A stretch of 52,561 nt of DNA from Clostridiales bacterium (GTDB lineage: Bacteria; Bacillota; Clostridia; Christensenellales; Aristaeellaceae), in contig JAAZBU010000045.1 of the NCBI GenBank assembly GCA_012513645.1, forward strand, positions 1 through 52,561. The letters run 5' to 3'. A model generated the notes under the pieces. It made no database searches. It was not told where the DNA came from and saw only the letters and a program-made list of their open reading frames with translations. The translations under genes and the position numbers were made by a program. Below are positions 8,802 to 19,030 of the stretch, piece by piece; position 1 is the first letter of the stretch; each line of letters opens with the position of its first letter.

Positions 8802-9956
8802 ATGCGCGCCATTACCATCCTCGGCTCTTCCGGCTCCATCGGCACCCAGGCCCTGCAGGTGGTTGATCTGCACCCTGAGCGCTTTCGTGTAGCGGCGCTT
8901 TGCGCCCATAGCAATGCCGACTTGCTCTTTGAGCAGGTGCGCCGATACCGCCCCGACATGGCGGCCCTCACCGGCCCCCGGGTGCCCATCCCCGACGATT
9001 TGCAGTTTTGCCAGTGGCACTTTGGGCCCGACGCGCTGGAAAAGCTGGCGCATAGCGCCCCGGCGCAGGACGTGCTGGTCGCAGTCAGCGGCATGGTGGG
9101 CCTGCGGGCGGTGCTGGCCGCGCGGCAGGCCGGCCGGCGGGTGCTGTTAGCCAACAAGGAGGCGCTGGTCGCCGGTGGCGCGCTGGTGATGGCCCGTTGC
9201 CAGGTGTGGGGGCCGGAGGCCACCCTGCTGCCCGTGGACAGCGAGCACAGCGCTGTGTACCAATGCCTCAATGGGGCGCAGGGCAATGCCTACCGGCGCA
9301 TCATCCTCACGGCATCGGGCGGCCCATTCCGCACCTGGGATCCGGCGCGCATCCAGTTGGCCACGCCCGAGCAGGCGCTCAAGCACCCCAACTGGTCGAT
9401 GGGCGCCAAGATCACCGTTGACTCAGCAAGCATGTTCAACAAGGCGCTGGAAGTGATCGAAGCCCGCTGGCTGTTTGATGCCAGGCCGGAGCAGATTGAG
9501 GTGCTGATCCATCCGCAGAGCATCGTGCATTCGCTGGTTGAGTTTGAGGATGGCGCCGTGCTGGCCCAGTTAGGCCTGCCTGATATGCGCATCCCCATTC
9601 AGTACGCCATGAGCTACCCGCAGCGGCTGCCCAGCGGTCTTGAGGCGCTGGATCTGACGCAGATGCATCAACTAACCTTTGAGCATCCGGATGACAGCCG
9701 GTTCCCTGCGCTGACATTGGCCTATCAGGCCATGGAGGCCGGGGGTGCTGCATCAGCAGTGCTCAATGCCGCCAACGAGCAGGCCGTGGCCGCCTTTTTG
9801 GCCGGGCGCATTGCCTTTGGCGGCATATACCAAGTTGTTACGGAGACCATGCAGCGTTTAGGAAGCCCTGCGGCGGATACATTGGAAGCAGTGGAGCATG
9901 CCGACGCACATGCGCGCAGGCTTGCTGACCAGCTTGCCGCCGACATGAACACTTGA
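8802..9956 (+). CDS. dxr: 1-deoxy-D-xylulose-5-phosphate reductoisomerase
   Basis: ITILGSSGSIGTQALQVVDLHPERF, NKEALVAGG, LLPVDSEHSAVYQCL, KITVDSASMFNKALEVIEA. Confidence 0.97.
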   Translation: MRAITILGSSGSIGTQALQVVDLHPERFRVAALCAHSNADLLFEQVRRYRPDMAALTGPRVPIPDDLQFCQWHFGPDALEKLAHSAPAQDVLVAVSGMVGLRAVLAARQAGRRVLLANKEALVAGGALVMARCQVWGPEATLLPVDSEHSAVYQCLNGAQGNAYRRIILTASGGPFRTWDPARIQLATPEQALKHPNWSMGAKITVDSASMFNKALEVIEARWLFDARPEQIEVLIHPQSIVHSLVEFEDGAVLAQLGLPDMRIPIQYAMSYPQRLPSGLEALDLTQMHQLTFEHPDDSRFPALTLAYQAMEAGGAASAVLNAANEQAVAAFLAGRIAFGGIYQVVTETMQRLGSPAADTLEAVEHADAHARRLADQLAADMNT

Positions 9957-9973
9957 CCTGAACAGGAGGAACT

Positions 9974-11041
9974 ATGTCCTTATTATACATTCTGGCGGCG
10001 ATCCTGATGTTTGGCATCATGATCACCGTGCATGAGGCCGGCCATTTCTTTGCGGCCCGGATGAACAAAATCCCGGTGCGTGAGTTTGCTGTTGGCTTCG
10101 GGCCCAAGCTGATCGGCTGGAAGAGCAAGAAGCACGAGACCGACTTCTCCATCCGGGCCATCCCGATGGGCGGATTCTGCGCCTTCTACGGTGAGGACGA
10201 TGGTAGCGAGGGTGCCAAGCAGGACCCCAGGAGCTTTGGCAACCACAGCGCCTGGAAACGGCTGCTGACCATTTTGGCTGGGCCGGTGATGAACATGCTG
10301 CTGGCCTTTCTGGTGGCAATCGCCTTTTTCCTGCTCAGCGGTGTTCCCACGGTGACGGGGCCTTCCGTCACCACGGTGCAGACGGTCAACGCCAACAGCC
10401 CGGCCGAGCTGGCGGGGCTTCAGCCCTACGATGTCATCGTGTCCATCGATGGGCAGGCGATCACCAACAATGTGACCGAAGCCATCAACCGCGCCACGCA
10501 GGACGGGCCGGTCGAGCTGAGCATGGTGGTGGAGCGGCCGGGCAAGGGGCAGATGACGCTGAGCGTGACCCCGCTGTACAACCAGGCCGAGCGCAGGTAT
10601 ATGATGGGCGTCAACCTGCTGACCAATACGCCGCAGGAGTGGCGCACCGTCGGCCTGGGGGAGACGATTGCGGCCGCATTTCACATGTGCGTGGACGCAG
10701 GCCGATCCATTCTGGAAGCACTTAACAACCTGATTTTCCGCGGCCAGGGCGCGGGGGAGATCACCGGCTTTGTGGGCGTGACACAGACCATCGTTACCAC
10801 CACCCAGCAGTCTCAGCTGCCCGGCTACCTGTACCTGATGTGCCTCATTTCGGTCAACCTGGGGCTGTTCAACCTGCTGCCGATCCCCGGGCTGGATGGC
10901 AGCCGCATCCTCTTCCTGTTGGTGGAGGCGGTGCGCGGCAAGCCCTTCAAAAAGGAAGGCTATGTGCATGCCATCGGCATGCTGCTGCTGTTTGCGCTGA
11001 TGATCTGGATTAACATCCGCGACATCCTGAGGTTATTCTGA
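9974..11041 (+). CDS. rseP: RseP-type site-2 (M50) zinc metalloprotease with PDZ domain
   Basis: HEAGHFFAARMNKIPVREFAVGFGPKL, NLLPIPGLDGSRI, PDZ LQPYDVIVSIDG. Confidence 0.95.
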   Translation: MSLLYILAAILMFGIMITVHEAGHFFAARMNKIPVREFAVGFGPKLIGWKSKKHETDFSIRAIPMGGFCAFYGEDDGSEGAKQDPRSFGNHSAWKRLLTILAGPVMNMLLAFLVAIAFFLLSGVPTVTGPSVTTVQTVNANSPAELAGLQPYDVIVSIDGQAITNNVTEAINRATQDGPVELSMVVERPGKGQMTLSVTPLYNQAERRYMMGVNLLTNTPQEWRTVGLGETIAAAFHMCVDAGRSILEALNNLIFRGQGAGEITGFVGVTQTIVTTTQQSQLPGYLYLMCLISVNLGLFNLLPIPGLDGSRILFLLVEAVRGKPFKKEGYVHAIGMLLLFALMIWINIRDILRLF

Positions 11042-12114
11042 TGGGCGAAAAGAAGACGGTATTTGCCGGCAGCCTGGCCATTGGCGGCAGGCACCCGGTC
11101 AGCATACAAACCATGACCAACACCCCCACGGAAGATGTGGCCGCCACCTCCATGCAAATCGCTCAACTGGCCGAAGCGGGCGCCCAGCTGGTGCGTGTAT
11201 CCGTGTACAGCCAGGAGTGCGCCGCGGCCGTGCGCAGCCTGGTGGACAAAAGCCCTGTGCCCCTGGCAGCCGATGTTCATTTTGACCACCTGCTTGCCAT
11301 TGCCGCGGTGGAAAACGGCATCAGCAAGCTGCGCATCAACCCCGGGAACATTGGCGATGAGCGGAAGGTGGCCATGCTGGCCGACTGCGCCAGAACACAC
11401 CGCGTGCCCATCCGTGTCGGGGTGAACTCCGGGTCGCTGCCCAAGGACCTTGTGGCGCAGCACGGTGGCCCAAGCGCGCAATCCATGGTGGCGGCGGCTG
11501 AACGCCACATCCGCCTGCTGGAGCAGGCCGGCTTTGACGACATCGTGATATCGCTCAAGGCAAGCGACGTGCGCCTGACGGTGGAGGCCTACCGCCTGGC
11601 GGACAAACAGTTTGACTACCCCCTGCATGTCGGCGTGACAGAGGCAGGGCTGCCCGGCCAGGGCACCATCAAATCTGCCATCGGCATTGGCGCCCTTTTG
11701 CTGGACGGCATCGGGAACACCGTGCGCGTTTCCCTGACCGGCTCGCCCCTGGCGGAGCCCAAGGCCGCGCGGGATATCCTGCGGGCGATCGGCCTGGTCG
11801 GCGCGGTGCAGCTGATTGCCTGCCCCACCTGCGGACGCACCCAGGTGGATGTGGAGGGCATTGCCCGGGAGGTGGAGCAGCGCACGGCGGATATCACCCA
11901 GCCCATCAAGGTGGCCGTCATGGGCTGCGTGGTGAACGGCCCGGGTGAAGCACAGGAGGCAAATGTGGCCTACTGCGGGGGCAAGGACGTGGGCGCCCTG
12001 TATGTGGACGGCCAGTTTGTGCGCAAGGTGACCGAGCACCCGGCGGACGAGATCGTGTCGGCCGTCCGGGACTACCTGGCCCGACAGGCGGGCCACACGG
12101 AGGCAGGACATTGA
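11041..12114 (+). CDS. ispG: 4-hydroxy-3-methylbut-2-en-1-yl diphosphate synthase
   Basis: PVSIQTMTNTPTEDV, ADVHFDHLLAI, CPTCGRTQVDV, VAVMGCVVNGPGEA. Confidence 0.97.
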   Translation: MGEKKTVFAGSLAIGGRHPVSIQTMTNTPTEDVAATSMQIAQLAEAGAQLVRVSVYSQECAAAVRSLVDKSPVPLAADVHFDHLLAIAAVENGISKLRINPGNIGDERKVAMLADCARTHRVPIRVGVNSGSLPKDLVAQHGGPSAQSMVAAAERHIRLLEQAGFDDIVISLKASDVRLTVEAYRLADKQFDYPLHVGVTEAGLPGQGTIKSAIGIGALLLDGIGNTVRVSLTGSPLAEPKAARDILRAIGLVGAVQLIACPTCGRTQVDVEGIAREVEQRTADITQPIKVAVMGCVVNGPGEAQEANVAYCGGKDVGALYVDGQFVRKVTEHPADEIVSAVRDYLARQAGHTEAGH

Positions 12115-15100
12115 CCTATGACAGCCTGATCGCGGCGATAGAGGCGGAGGTGCCGGCGCTGTCCGGCAAACTGCACTTTGAACAGGCGCGCTATGATGCG
12201 GACAGTCGGCGGGCCTATTTGTCGTTTCTGGCAGATACCTTGGTGGGCAACGAGCCGTTTCAGGCCATCAGAAGGGTGCTTGTCAAGGCGTTTCCCGGCA
12301 TACGCATTTCTTTGCGTGTGGCCTCTCCCTCCCTGGCGCCTGATTTTTTAAGCCGGCCTGCTGAATATGCCGCCCTGTTAACGGCCATCATTGGCCGCTC
12401 GCACCCGGCGGCTATTTCCTGGATGCCGGAAACACGCTTCTTACCCGAGGACGAGGCGCTGGTGCTGGAGCTGCCGGACGACTTTTCGCTGAGCTACTTT
12501 CAAAAGCAGGATGTGAGCCGCCTGTTGGCCACCGCCGTGCAGGACATCTTCCGCATTTCCCCGCCCATCGTGATGCGGCTGCGTGACGATGTAGAGAAGC
12601 GGCTCAAGCGCATCCGCGAGGATCGGGAGGCCCAGGCCGCCCTGCGGGTTCAGGAGCAGTCACAACCTGAAACAGGGCAGAGCAAAGAGCAGCCTTCCGC
12701 CCCCGCCAAGGAAAAGAAGAAGGCCAAGCGCATCAAGGGCAGCGCCATTGCCGAGCAGCCTGTGGCCATCAATGGGCTGACAGAGCTATCCGGCCGGGTG
12801 ACTGTAGCCGGCCGTGTGGTCAATGTGGAGCGGCGCGACATCCCCGGCAAGGAGATGGTGCTGCTCAGTTTTGTGCTGACTGACTATACCGATTCCATCC
12901 ACTGCAAGATCTTCCTGCGTTACCGCAACGGCCGCTATGGCAACAATGGCGGCGCCGATGCGGCCCCTCCTACAACTGAGGAGATCCGTCAGCTGGAGGA
13001 TATCGTCGCACAGATTACAGCCAGCAAGGGGCTGAAGGTGCGCGGGGTGTGCCAGTACGATACCTACAGCAAATGCCTGGTATTGATGGCGCAGGATATC
13101 TCGGTGCACGAGATTGCCCGGCGCAAGGACACCGCCGAGCACAAGCGCGTGGAACTGCACGCCCATACGCAGATGAGCGTGATGGATGGCACCGTGTCGG
13201 CAGCCGACCTGATTGCCAAAGCGGCAAAATGGGGGCATGAGGCCATTGCCATCACCGATCACGGTGTGGTGCAGGCCTACCCCGAGGCCTTCTCCGCCGC
13301 CCGGGCCAATAAGATCAAACTGATCCCCGGCCTGGAAGGCTATATGATCGACAGCACTCCCATCGTGCGCCATGCCACCAATCGCCCCATTGACGATCCC
13401 ATCGTGGTGCTGGACTTTGAAACCACGGGGCTCAATACCAGCCAGGACCGCATCATCGAAATCGGCGCGGTCAAGCTGCAAAGCGGCCAGGTGCAGGATA
13501 CCTTTTCCATGATGGTCAACCCCGGCTTCCCTTTGCCGCCCAAGATCACCGAGATTACCGGCATTGCCGACCACATGCTGCTGGATGCGCCCAGCGCCGA
13601 GCAGGCATTGCCCAAGCTGCTTGAGTTTATTGGCGAGTGCCCGTTGGCTGCTCACAACGCCTCCTTTGACGTAGCCATCCTCAACAGCGAGATGGCCCGC
13701 CAGGGGAAGAAGCAGCGGTTCACGCAGATTGATACGCTTTTTTTCGCGCAGAAGCTGTACCCCGAGCTCAAGCGCTTTCGCCTCAATGCCGTGTGCAAGC
13801 ACCTGGGGGTATCGCTTAAAAATGCGCACCGCGCCGTATTCGATGCGACCGCCACGGCCCAGATCCTGGCAAAAATGCTGGAGGAGGCCAAGAGCCGGGG
13901 CGCCGTCAACTTGAACGAGATAGACGAGCATGTGACCGGCTATACCAAGAGCATTGACCGGCACGTGATTTTGCTGGCTACCTCCCAGCAGGGCCTGCAA
14001 AACATCAACCGCCTGGTCACGCTGTCGCACCTGAAGCACTTTTACTACGTGCCCAAGATACCGCGCGACAGGATAGAAACCTATCGCGAGGGGCTGTTGG
14101 TGGGCTCTGCGTGCAGCAATGGCGAGGTGTTTCAGGCCATACTGGCCGGCACGCCCGAGGACCAGCTGGAGGAAATCGCCCGCTTCTACGATTACCTGGA
14201 GGTTCAGCCGGTTGAGAACAACCGGCTGCTGGTGACCCGGGGGCTGGTGGGCGACGCGGCAGAACTGGAGGCCATCAATCGGCGCATCATTGCGCTAGGA
14301 GAAAAGCTGTCCATCCCCGTGGTGGCGACCGGCGACAGCCACTACCTGGAGCCCGAGGACGGTGCCTTCCGCGCCATTTTGCACCATAGCCAGCACAATG
14401 AGTATGCCGATGAGCTGCCCAAGGCGCACCTGCGCACCACCGATGAGATGCTCGAGGCCTTCTCCTGGCTGCCGGCGGACAAGGCGCGGGAAATTGTCAT
14501 CGACAACCCGCAGGCCATTGCGCAGCGCATTGGCGATATCTCCCTGTACCCCAAGCACCCGGACAACCTCACCACCTTTTCGCCTGTATGGGAAACGGCC
14601 AACGAGGATATTCGCAACATGGCCACGGACAGGGCACGCGAACTGTACGGGGATGTGCTGCCCGAGCTGGTGCAAAAGCGCCTGGACAAGGAGCTTACAT
14701 CCATCATCGGCTATGGCTATGCCACACTGTACAGCATCGCCAACAAGCTGGTCTCCAAGTCCCTTGAGGATGGCTACCTGGTGGGCAGCCGCGGCTCGGT
14801 CGGCTCCTCGCTGGTGGCCACGCTCTGCGGCATCACCGAGGTGAACCCCTTGCCGCCGCACTACCGCTGTGCGGCCTGCCGGACGGTCGATTTTGATGTG
14901 CCCGAGGGCTATACCGTAGGCATAGACTTGCCGGATAAATCCTGTGTCCATTGCGGGCAGAAGCTGATCAAAGACGGCTTTGACATCCCCTTTGAGGTGT
15001 TCCTGGGGTTCAAGGGCGACAAGGTGCCCGATATTGACCTCAACTTCTCCGGCGAATACCAGTCCACCGCCCACGCCTATGTGGAGGAGCTGTTTGGCAA

Positions 15101-16457
15101 GGGGTATGTATACCGCGCCGGCACGATTGGCACCCTGCAGGAAAAAACAGCCTTCGGCCTCGTGCTCAAATACATGGAGGACAAGGGCAAAACCTTTTCC
15201 GACGCCGAAAAGAGCAGGCTGGCGCTGGGCTGCGTTGGGGTGAAGCGCACCACCGGCCAGCACCCGGGCGGCATTGTGGTGCTGCCCAAGGAGTATGAGA
15301 TCACGCAGTTTACCGCCGTGCAGCACCCCTCTGATGACGCTAGCAAGGGCGTGGTGACTACGCACTACGACTTTGGTTCCATGCACGATATTCTGGTTAA
15401 GCTGGATATCTTGGGGCATGATGACCCCACCATGATCCACATGATGGAGCGGCTGTCGGGCGTGCCATATTACGATGTGCCGCTGGACGACAAGCAGTCC
15501 ATGTCCCTGTTTCGGTCGCCCGAAGCCCTGGGCGTGACGGCGGAGCAGATAGGCTGCCAGACGGGCACGCTGGGTGTGCCTGAGTTTGGCACCTCTTTTG
15601 TGCGTCAAATGCTGATGGATACGCAGCCCACCACCATGGAGGAGCTGATCCGCATCTCCGGCCTGTCCCACGGTACCGACGTGTGGCTGGGGAACGCCAA
15701 AGACCTGATAGACTCCGGCACGGCCACCTTGCTGCACTGCATCTGCACCCGTGACGACATCATGAATACCCTCATTCAGCGCGGCGTGGCCGAGAAGACG
15801 GCCTTTGACGCCATGGAAAGCGTGCGCAAGGGCAAGGGCCTCAAGCCGGACATGGAGGCGGCCATGCGCGAAAAAGGCCTGGAGGAGTGGTTTATCAACA
15901 GCTGCAACAAGATTGCCTACATGTTTCCCAAGGGGCACGCCGTGGCCTATGTCACCATGGCGCTGCGCGTGGCGTGGTACAAGGTGCACTGGCCGCTGCA
16001 ATACTACGCGGCCTACTTTACCATCCGCTCGGTCGGCTTTGATGCGCGCACCATGACGCGGCCACTCGCCCATATCCGCACCATGCTAAGCGACCTCAAC
16101 GCCATGGACACCAAGGATTTGAGCGGAACACAAAAGGATGAGATCGTTGCGCTGGAGGTGGTGCTGGAGATGCTGTCCCGCGGATTTGCCTTCCTGCCGC
16201 CCGACCTGTACCTGAGCGACGCCTCCGAGTTTTTAATTGAAGGTAACGGCCTGCGCGTACCGCTGGCCTCGCTCAGCGGCTTCGGTAAGGCCGCCGCCCA
16301 GAGCATTGTTGAGGCGCGGTCCGACCCCTTTGTGTCCATCGAAGACCTGCGCAAGCGCACCAGCATCAACACCAGCGGCATTGACATGCTGCGTGAGGCC
16401 GGCGCGCTGAGGGACCTTTCCGACACCAATCAGGTGGACTTCTTCTCGCTGCTGTAG
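12111..16457 (+). CDS. polC: DNA polymerase III PolC-type alpha subunit
   Basis: PHP (ELHAHTQMSVMDG), DEDDh exonuclease (VLDFETTGLNTSQDRIIEIGAV), and Pol C catalytic regions (GSRGSVGSSLVATLCGITEVNPL, PDIDLNFSGEYQ). Confidence 0.98.
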   Translation: MTYDSLIAAIEAEVPALSGKLHFEQARYDADSRRAYLSFLADTLVGNEPFQAIRRVLVKAFPGIRISLRVASPSLAPDFLSRPAEYAALLTAIIGRSHPAAISWMPETRFLPEDEALVLELPDDFSLSYFQKQDVSRLLATAVQDIFRISPPIVMRLRDDVEKRLKRIREDREAQAALRVQEQSQPETGQSKEQPSAPAKEKKKAKRIKGSAIAEQPVAINGLTELSGRVTVAGRVVNVERRDIPGKEMVLLSFVLTDYTDSIHCKIFLRYRNGRYGNNGGADAAPPTTEEIRQLEDIVAQITASKGLKVRGVCQYDTYSKCLVLMAQDISVHEIARRKDTAEHKRVELHAHTQMSVMDGTVSAADLIAKAAKWGHEAIAITDHGVVQAYPEAFSAARANKIKLIPGLEGYMIDSTPIVRHATNRPIDDPIVVLDFETTGLNTSQDRIIEIGAVKLQSGQVQDTFSMMVNPGFPLPPKITEITGIADHMLLDAPSAEQALPKLLEFIGECPLAAHNASFDVAILNSEMARQGKKQRFTQIDTLFFAQKLYPELKRFRLNAVCKHLGVSLKNAHRAVFDATATAQILAKMLEEAKSRGAVNLNEIDEHVTGYTKSIDRHVILLATSQQGLQNINRLVTLSHLKHFYYVPKIPRDRIETYREGLLVGSACSNGEVFQAILAGTPEDQLEEIARFYDYLEVQPVENNRLLVTRGLVGDAAELEAINRRIIALGEKLSIPVVATGDSHYLEPEDGAFRAILHHSQHNEYADELPKAHLRTTDEMLEAFSWLPADKAREIVIDNPQAIAQRIGDISLYPKHPDNLTTFSPVWETANEDIRNMATDRARELYGDVLPELVQKRLDKELTSIIGYGYATLYSIANKLVSKSLEDGYLVGSRGSVGSSLVATLCGITEVNPLPPHYRCAACRTVDFDVPEGYTVGIDLPDKSCVHCGQKLIKDGFDIPFEVFLGFKGDKVPDIDLNFSGEYQSTAHAYVEELFGKGYVYRAGTIGTLQEKTAFGLVLKYMEDKGKTFSDAEKSRLALGCVGVKRTTGQHPGGIVVLPKEYEITQFTAVQHPSDDASKGVVTTHYDFGSMHDILVKLDILGHDDPTMIHMMERLSGVPYYDVPLDDKQSMSLFRSPEALGVTAEQIGCQTGTLGVPEFGTSFVRQMLMDTQPTTMEELIRISGLSHGTDVWLGNAKDLIDSGTATLLHCICTRDDIMNTLIQRGVAEKTAFDAMESVRKGKGLKPDMEAAMREKGLEEWFINSCNKIAYMFPKGHAVAYVTMALRVAWYKVHWPLQYYAAYFTIRSVGFDARTMTRPLAHIRTMLSDLNAMDTKDLSGTQKDEIVALEVVLEMLSRGFAFLPPDLYLSDASEFLIEGNGLRVPLASLSGFGKAAAQSIVEARSDPFVSIEDLRKRTSINTSGIDMLREAGALRDLSDTNQVDFFSLL

Positions 16458-16538
16458 GCCGCAAGGCAGCCAACGATACCCAAATGCCTTCCAAAGGCAT
16501 GGGTTTGTGCACAGAATGCGTTAAATTGCCATGAAATG

Positions 16539-16567
16539 ACGGCGTTTTACTTGTCACGCCGTTTTTT
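16539..16567 (+). terminator. Terminator after polC, overlapping the next promoter
   Basis: ACGGCG-ttttacttgtca-CGCCGT followed by TTTTTT. Confidence 0.7.
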
Positions 16568-16579
16568 CTATGGTATACT
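16551..16579 (+). promoter_or_regulatory. Extended -10 sigma70-type promoter for rimP-nusA-infB operon
   Basis: TTGTCA (16551-16556) - 17 bp - TATACT (16574-16579) with TGG just 5' of the -10. Confidence 0.75.
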
Positions 16580-16618
16580 CTCCCCGTATTTCAATGAGGA
16601 AAGAAGGGTTTGTCGAAG

Positions 16619-16695
16619 AGTGGGAGCTGCGTTGGAGGAGGGTCAGTGCGTCAGGCACAGATCTTTTTCTGGAACGCAGTGAATGCCCGCTTTTT
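16619..16695 (+). ncRNA. Candidate structured leader/attenuator hairpin upstream of rimP
   Basis: AGTGGG (16619-16624) with CCCGCT (16686-16691), CTGCGTT (16627-16633) with AACGCAG (16673-16679), followed by TTTT; lies between the promoter and rimP. Confidence 0.55.
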
Positions 16696-16709
16696 GTATT
16701 GCAAAGAGA

Positions 16710-17207
16710 ATGGCAAAAGATAGCGGAAAGATCAGCATCAAGAAGGTCTGCGCCGGGCTGGCGGAAGAGTTGGGCTACGAACTGGTGGACGCGGGCTTTG
16801 AAAAGGAAGGCGGCAGCCAATACCTGCGCATCTATCTGGACAATGAGAAGGGCATCACGCTGAGTGACTGCGAGGCCTACCACCGCAGGGTGCAGCCGCT
16901 GCTGGAGGATGTGGAGTACGACTTCCTGGAGGTATCCTCCCCGGGCATCGACCGCCCCATCCGCACCGCGGCATATGCGCAAAAGGCGGTAGGGTCGCTG
17001 GTGGAGATCCGGCTGTATCAGCCGCTGGATGGCCAGAAGGCCTTTACAGGCATCTTTGGGGGCCTGGATGACCAGGGCTATCACCTGACGGTGGGGGACA
17101 GGCAGCTGACCTTCCCGGTAAAGAGCGTGGCCGTGGCCAAGAGAACCATCGACCTGGACGAAGCGCTTGCTGCGCAGGCGGATGAGATAGAGGAGGAAGA
17201 CACATGA
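16710..17207 (+). CDS. rimP: Ribosome maturation factor RimP
   Basis: GYELVDAGFEKEGGSQYLRIYLDNEKGITLSDCEAYHRRVQPLLEDV...DFLEVSSPGIDRPI. Confidence 0.95.
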   Translation: MAKDSGKISIKKVCAGLAEELGYELVDAGFEKEGGSQYLRIYLDNEKGITLSDCEAYHRRVQPLLEDVEYDFLEVSSPGIDRPIRTAAYAQKAVGSLVEIRLYQPLDGQKAFTGIFGGLDDQGYHLTVGDRQLTFPVKSVAVAKRTIDLDEALAAQADEIEEEDT

Positions 17208-18382
17208 GCGCTGAAAAGCTCGACCTGATGGACGCCATCTCCATGTTGGCGCGAGAAAAAGATATGAATGAGGCTATCCTTGTGGATACCATTGAGGAGG
17301 CCCTGAAGGTTGCCTACCGTCGCAGCAACAAGCAGAGCGGCATCAACCAGAACCTGACCGTCCGCCTGACCAAGAAGGAAGGAGCACGGCTGTATGCCCG
17401 CAAAGTGGTTGCCGACGAGGTGGAGGAGCCGGATCTCCAGATACCCCTGGAGGAGGCGCTGAAAATCCGCTCCGACTACCATGTGGGCGATATTGTGGAG
17501 ATCGACGTCACGCCGTCCGACTTTGGCCGCGTGGCCGCCCAGACGGCCAAGCAAATGCTGGTACAGCGCATCCGGGAGGCCGAGCGCGGCAAGATTTATG
17601 ATGAATACATCGAAAAGGAAAATGAGATCCTGACCGCCATTGTGCAGCGCGTAGAACCCAAGGCTGTGTATGTGGAGATTGGCCGCACGGAAGGCATCAT
17701 GGAATCCAGCGAATTCATGCCCGGGGAGGAGTACCGCGATGACGACCACATCAAGGTCTATGTATTAAAGGTGCATCGCTCCGGCCCGGAATCCAGCCGC
17801 AACCCCCAGGTCTATGTCAGCCGCATTCACCCCGGGCTGGTCAAGCGCCTGTTTGAGATGGAGGTGCCCGAGATTGCCACCGGCCTGGTGCAGATCAGGT
17901 CCATCGCCCGAGAGGCGGGCAGCCGCACCAAAATTGCCGTCTATTCCGTAGACCCCATGATTGACCCTGTGGGCGCCTGCGTTGGCCCCCGTGGCTCCCG
18001 CGTGGAAAACGTGGTCAAGGAGCTGAAGAACGAGAAAATCGACATCATCAAGTGGTCTGCCGATCCGGCCGAGTTTGTCGCCAACGCGCTTAACCCGGCG
18101 CATGTGGTCAGCGTGTTCATCTCCGAGCACGAAAAGATCTGCCGCGTGGTGGTGCCCGATACGCAGCTGTCGCTGGCCATCGGCAAGGAGGGGCAAAACG
18201 CCCGCCTGGCTGCCAAGCTCACCGGCTGGAAGATTGACATCAAATCCGAGACCCAGGTGGCCGAGCTGATGCGCGAACAGGGGATTGACCCGAACGAGAT
18301 CCCGCTGGAAAATCCGCTGGACGAAGAGGGATATGACGATCAAGGGTTTGACCTGGAAATGCCCCAGGATATTCAGCCCTGA
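17204..18382 (+). CDS. nusA: Transcription termination/antitermination factor NusA
   Basis: S1 and KH domains: DPVGACVGPRGSRVENVVKELKNEKIDIIKW, LAIGKEGQNARLAAKLTGWKIDIKSE. Confidence 0.97.
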   Translation: MSAEKLDLMDAISMLAREKDMNEAILVDTIEEALKVAYRRSNKQSGINQNLTVRLTKKEGARLYARKVVADEVEEPDLQIPLEEALKIRSDYHVGDIVEIDVTPSDFGRVAAQTAKQMLVQRIREAERGKIYDEYIEKENEILTAIVQRVEPKAVYVEIGRTEGIMESSEFMPGEEYRDDDHIKVYVLKVHRSGPESSRNPQVYVSRIHPGLVKRLFEMEVPEIATGLVQIRSIAREAGSRTKIAVYSVDPMIDPVGACVGPRGSRVENVVKELKNEKIDIIKWSADPAEFVANALNPAHVVSVFISEHEKICRVVVPDTQLSLAIGKEGQNARLAAKLTGWKIDIKSETQVAELMREQGIDPNEIPLENPLDEEGYDDQGFDLEMPQDIQP

Positions 18383-18403
18383 CCCTTTGACTGAAAGGAA
18401 AGC

Positions 18404-18685
18404 ATGCCCAAGAAGATTCCCATGCGCATGTGCGTAGGCTGCCGGGAGATGAAGCCCAAGAAGGAATTGTTGCGCATTGTGCGCACGCCTGATGGCGAGA
18501 TTTTGCTGGACCCAACCGGCAAAAAGTCAGGGCGCGGCGCCTATGTATGCCGTCAGGAGGCCTGTCTGATGCGTGCCATCAAGCAAAGACAGCTGGATCG
18601 CTCGCTGGAGGCCACCATCGGTCCCGCTGTGACCGAGCAACTGCGGGAAACGCTGGCTGCGTTGCCCAAGGAGGCAGCGCCATGA
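18404..18685 (+). CDS. ylxR: YlxR family RNA-binding protein
   Basis: MPKKIPMRMCVGCREMKPKKELLRIVRTPDGEILLDPTGKKSGRGAYVC. Confidence 0.95.
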   Translation: MPKKIPMRMCVGCREMKPKKELLRIVRTPDGEILLDPTGKKSGRGAYVCRQEACLMRAIKQRQLDRSLEATIGPAVTEQLRETLAALPKEAAP

Positions 18686-19023
18686 CCGATGGGCAGGTAG
18701 TCGGCCTGTTGGGTCTGGCCATGCGAGCGGGACAGGTGCTGCCCGGTGCAGGCCGTGCGCTGGAGCTGATCCGCCAGGGGCAGGCCGGGCTGGTGCTGAT
18801 GGACGAAGCGTCCTCAGACAACACCAGGAAACGATTCGGCGATGCCTGTGCCCACCATCAGACGGAGTGCCTGATGCTTCCGTCCGGGGTTCTGGGGGAA
18901 GCGATTGGCCGGTATGGTACGATGGTAGCGGCGATGCGGCCCGGCGGCATCACAGAGAAACTGCGTGGCGCAAGCGCCCGAAACGATAGATCAAGTACGG
19001 AACAAAGCATTTGCGGAGGATAA
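18682..19023 (+). CDS. L7Ae/YlxQ-family ribosomal-like protein
   Basis: [47 protein letters not shown], between ylxR and infB. Confidence 0.88.
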   Translation: MTDGQVVGLLGLAMRAGQVLPGAGRALELIRQGQAGLVLMDEASSDNTRKRFGDACAHHQTECLMLPSGVLGEAIGRYGTMVAAMRPGGITEKLRGASARNDRSSTEQSICGG

Positions 19024-19030
19024 TGACTTA

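Noticed and set aside
14295-16073. 592-aa minus-strand ORF opposite polC
   Set aside because: Same antisense artefact; polC motifs cover the plus strand.
16570-16863. 97-aa plus-strand ORF covering the rimP leader
   Set aside because: Overlaps the structured leader and the rimP frame, no RBS, no domain similarity.
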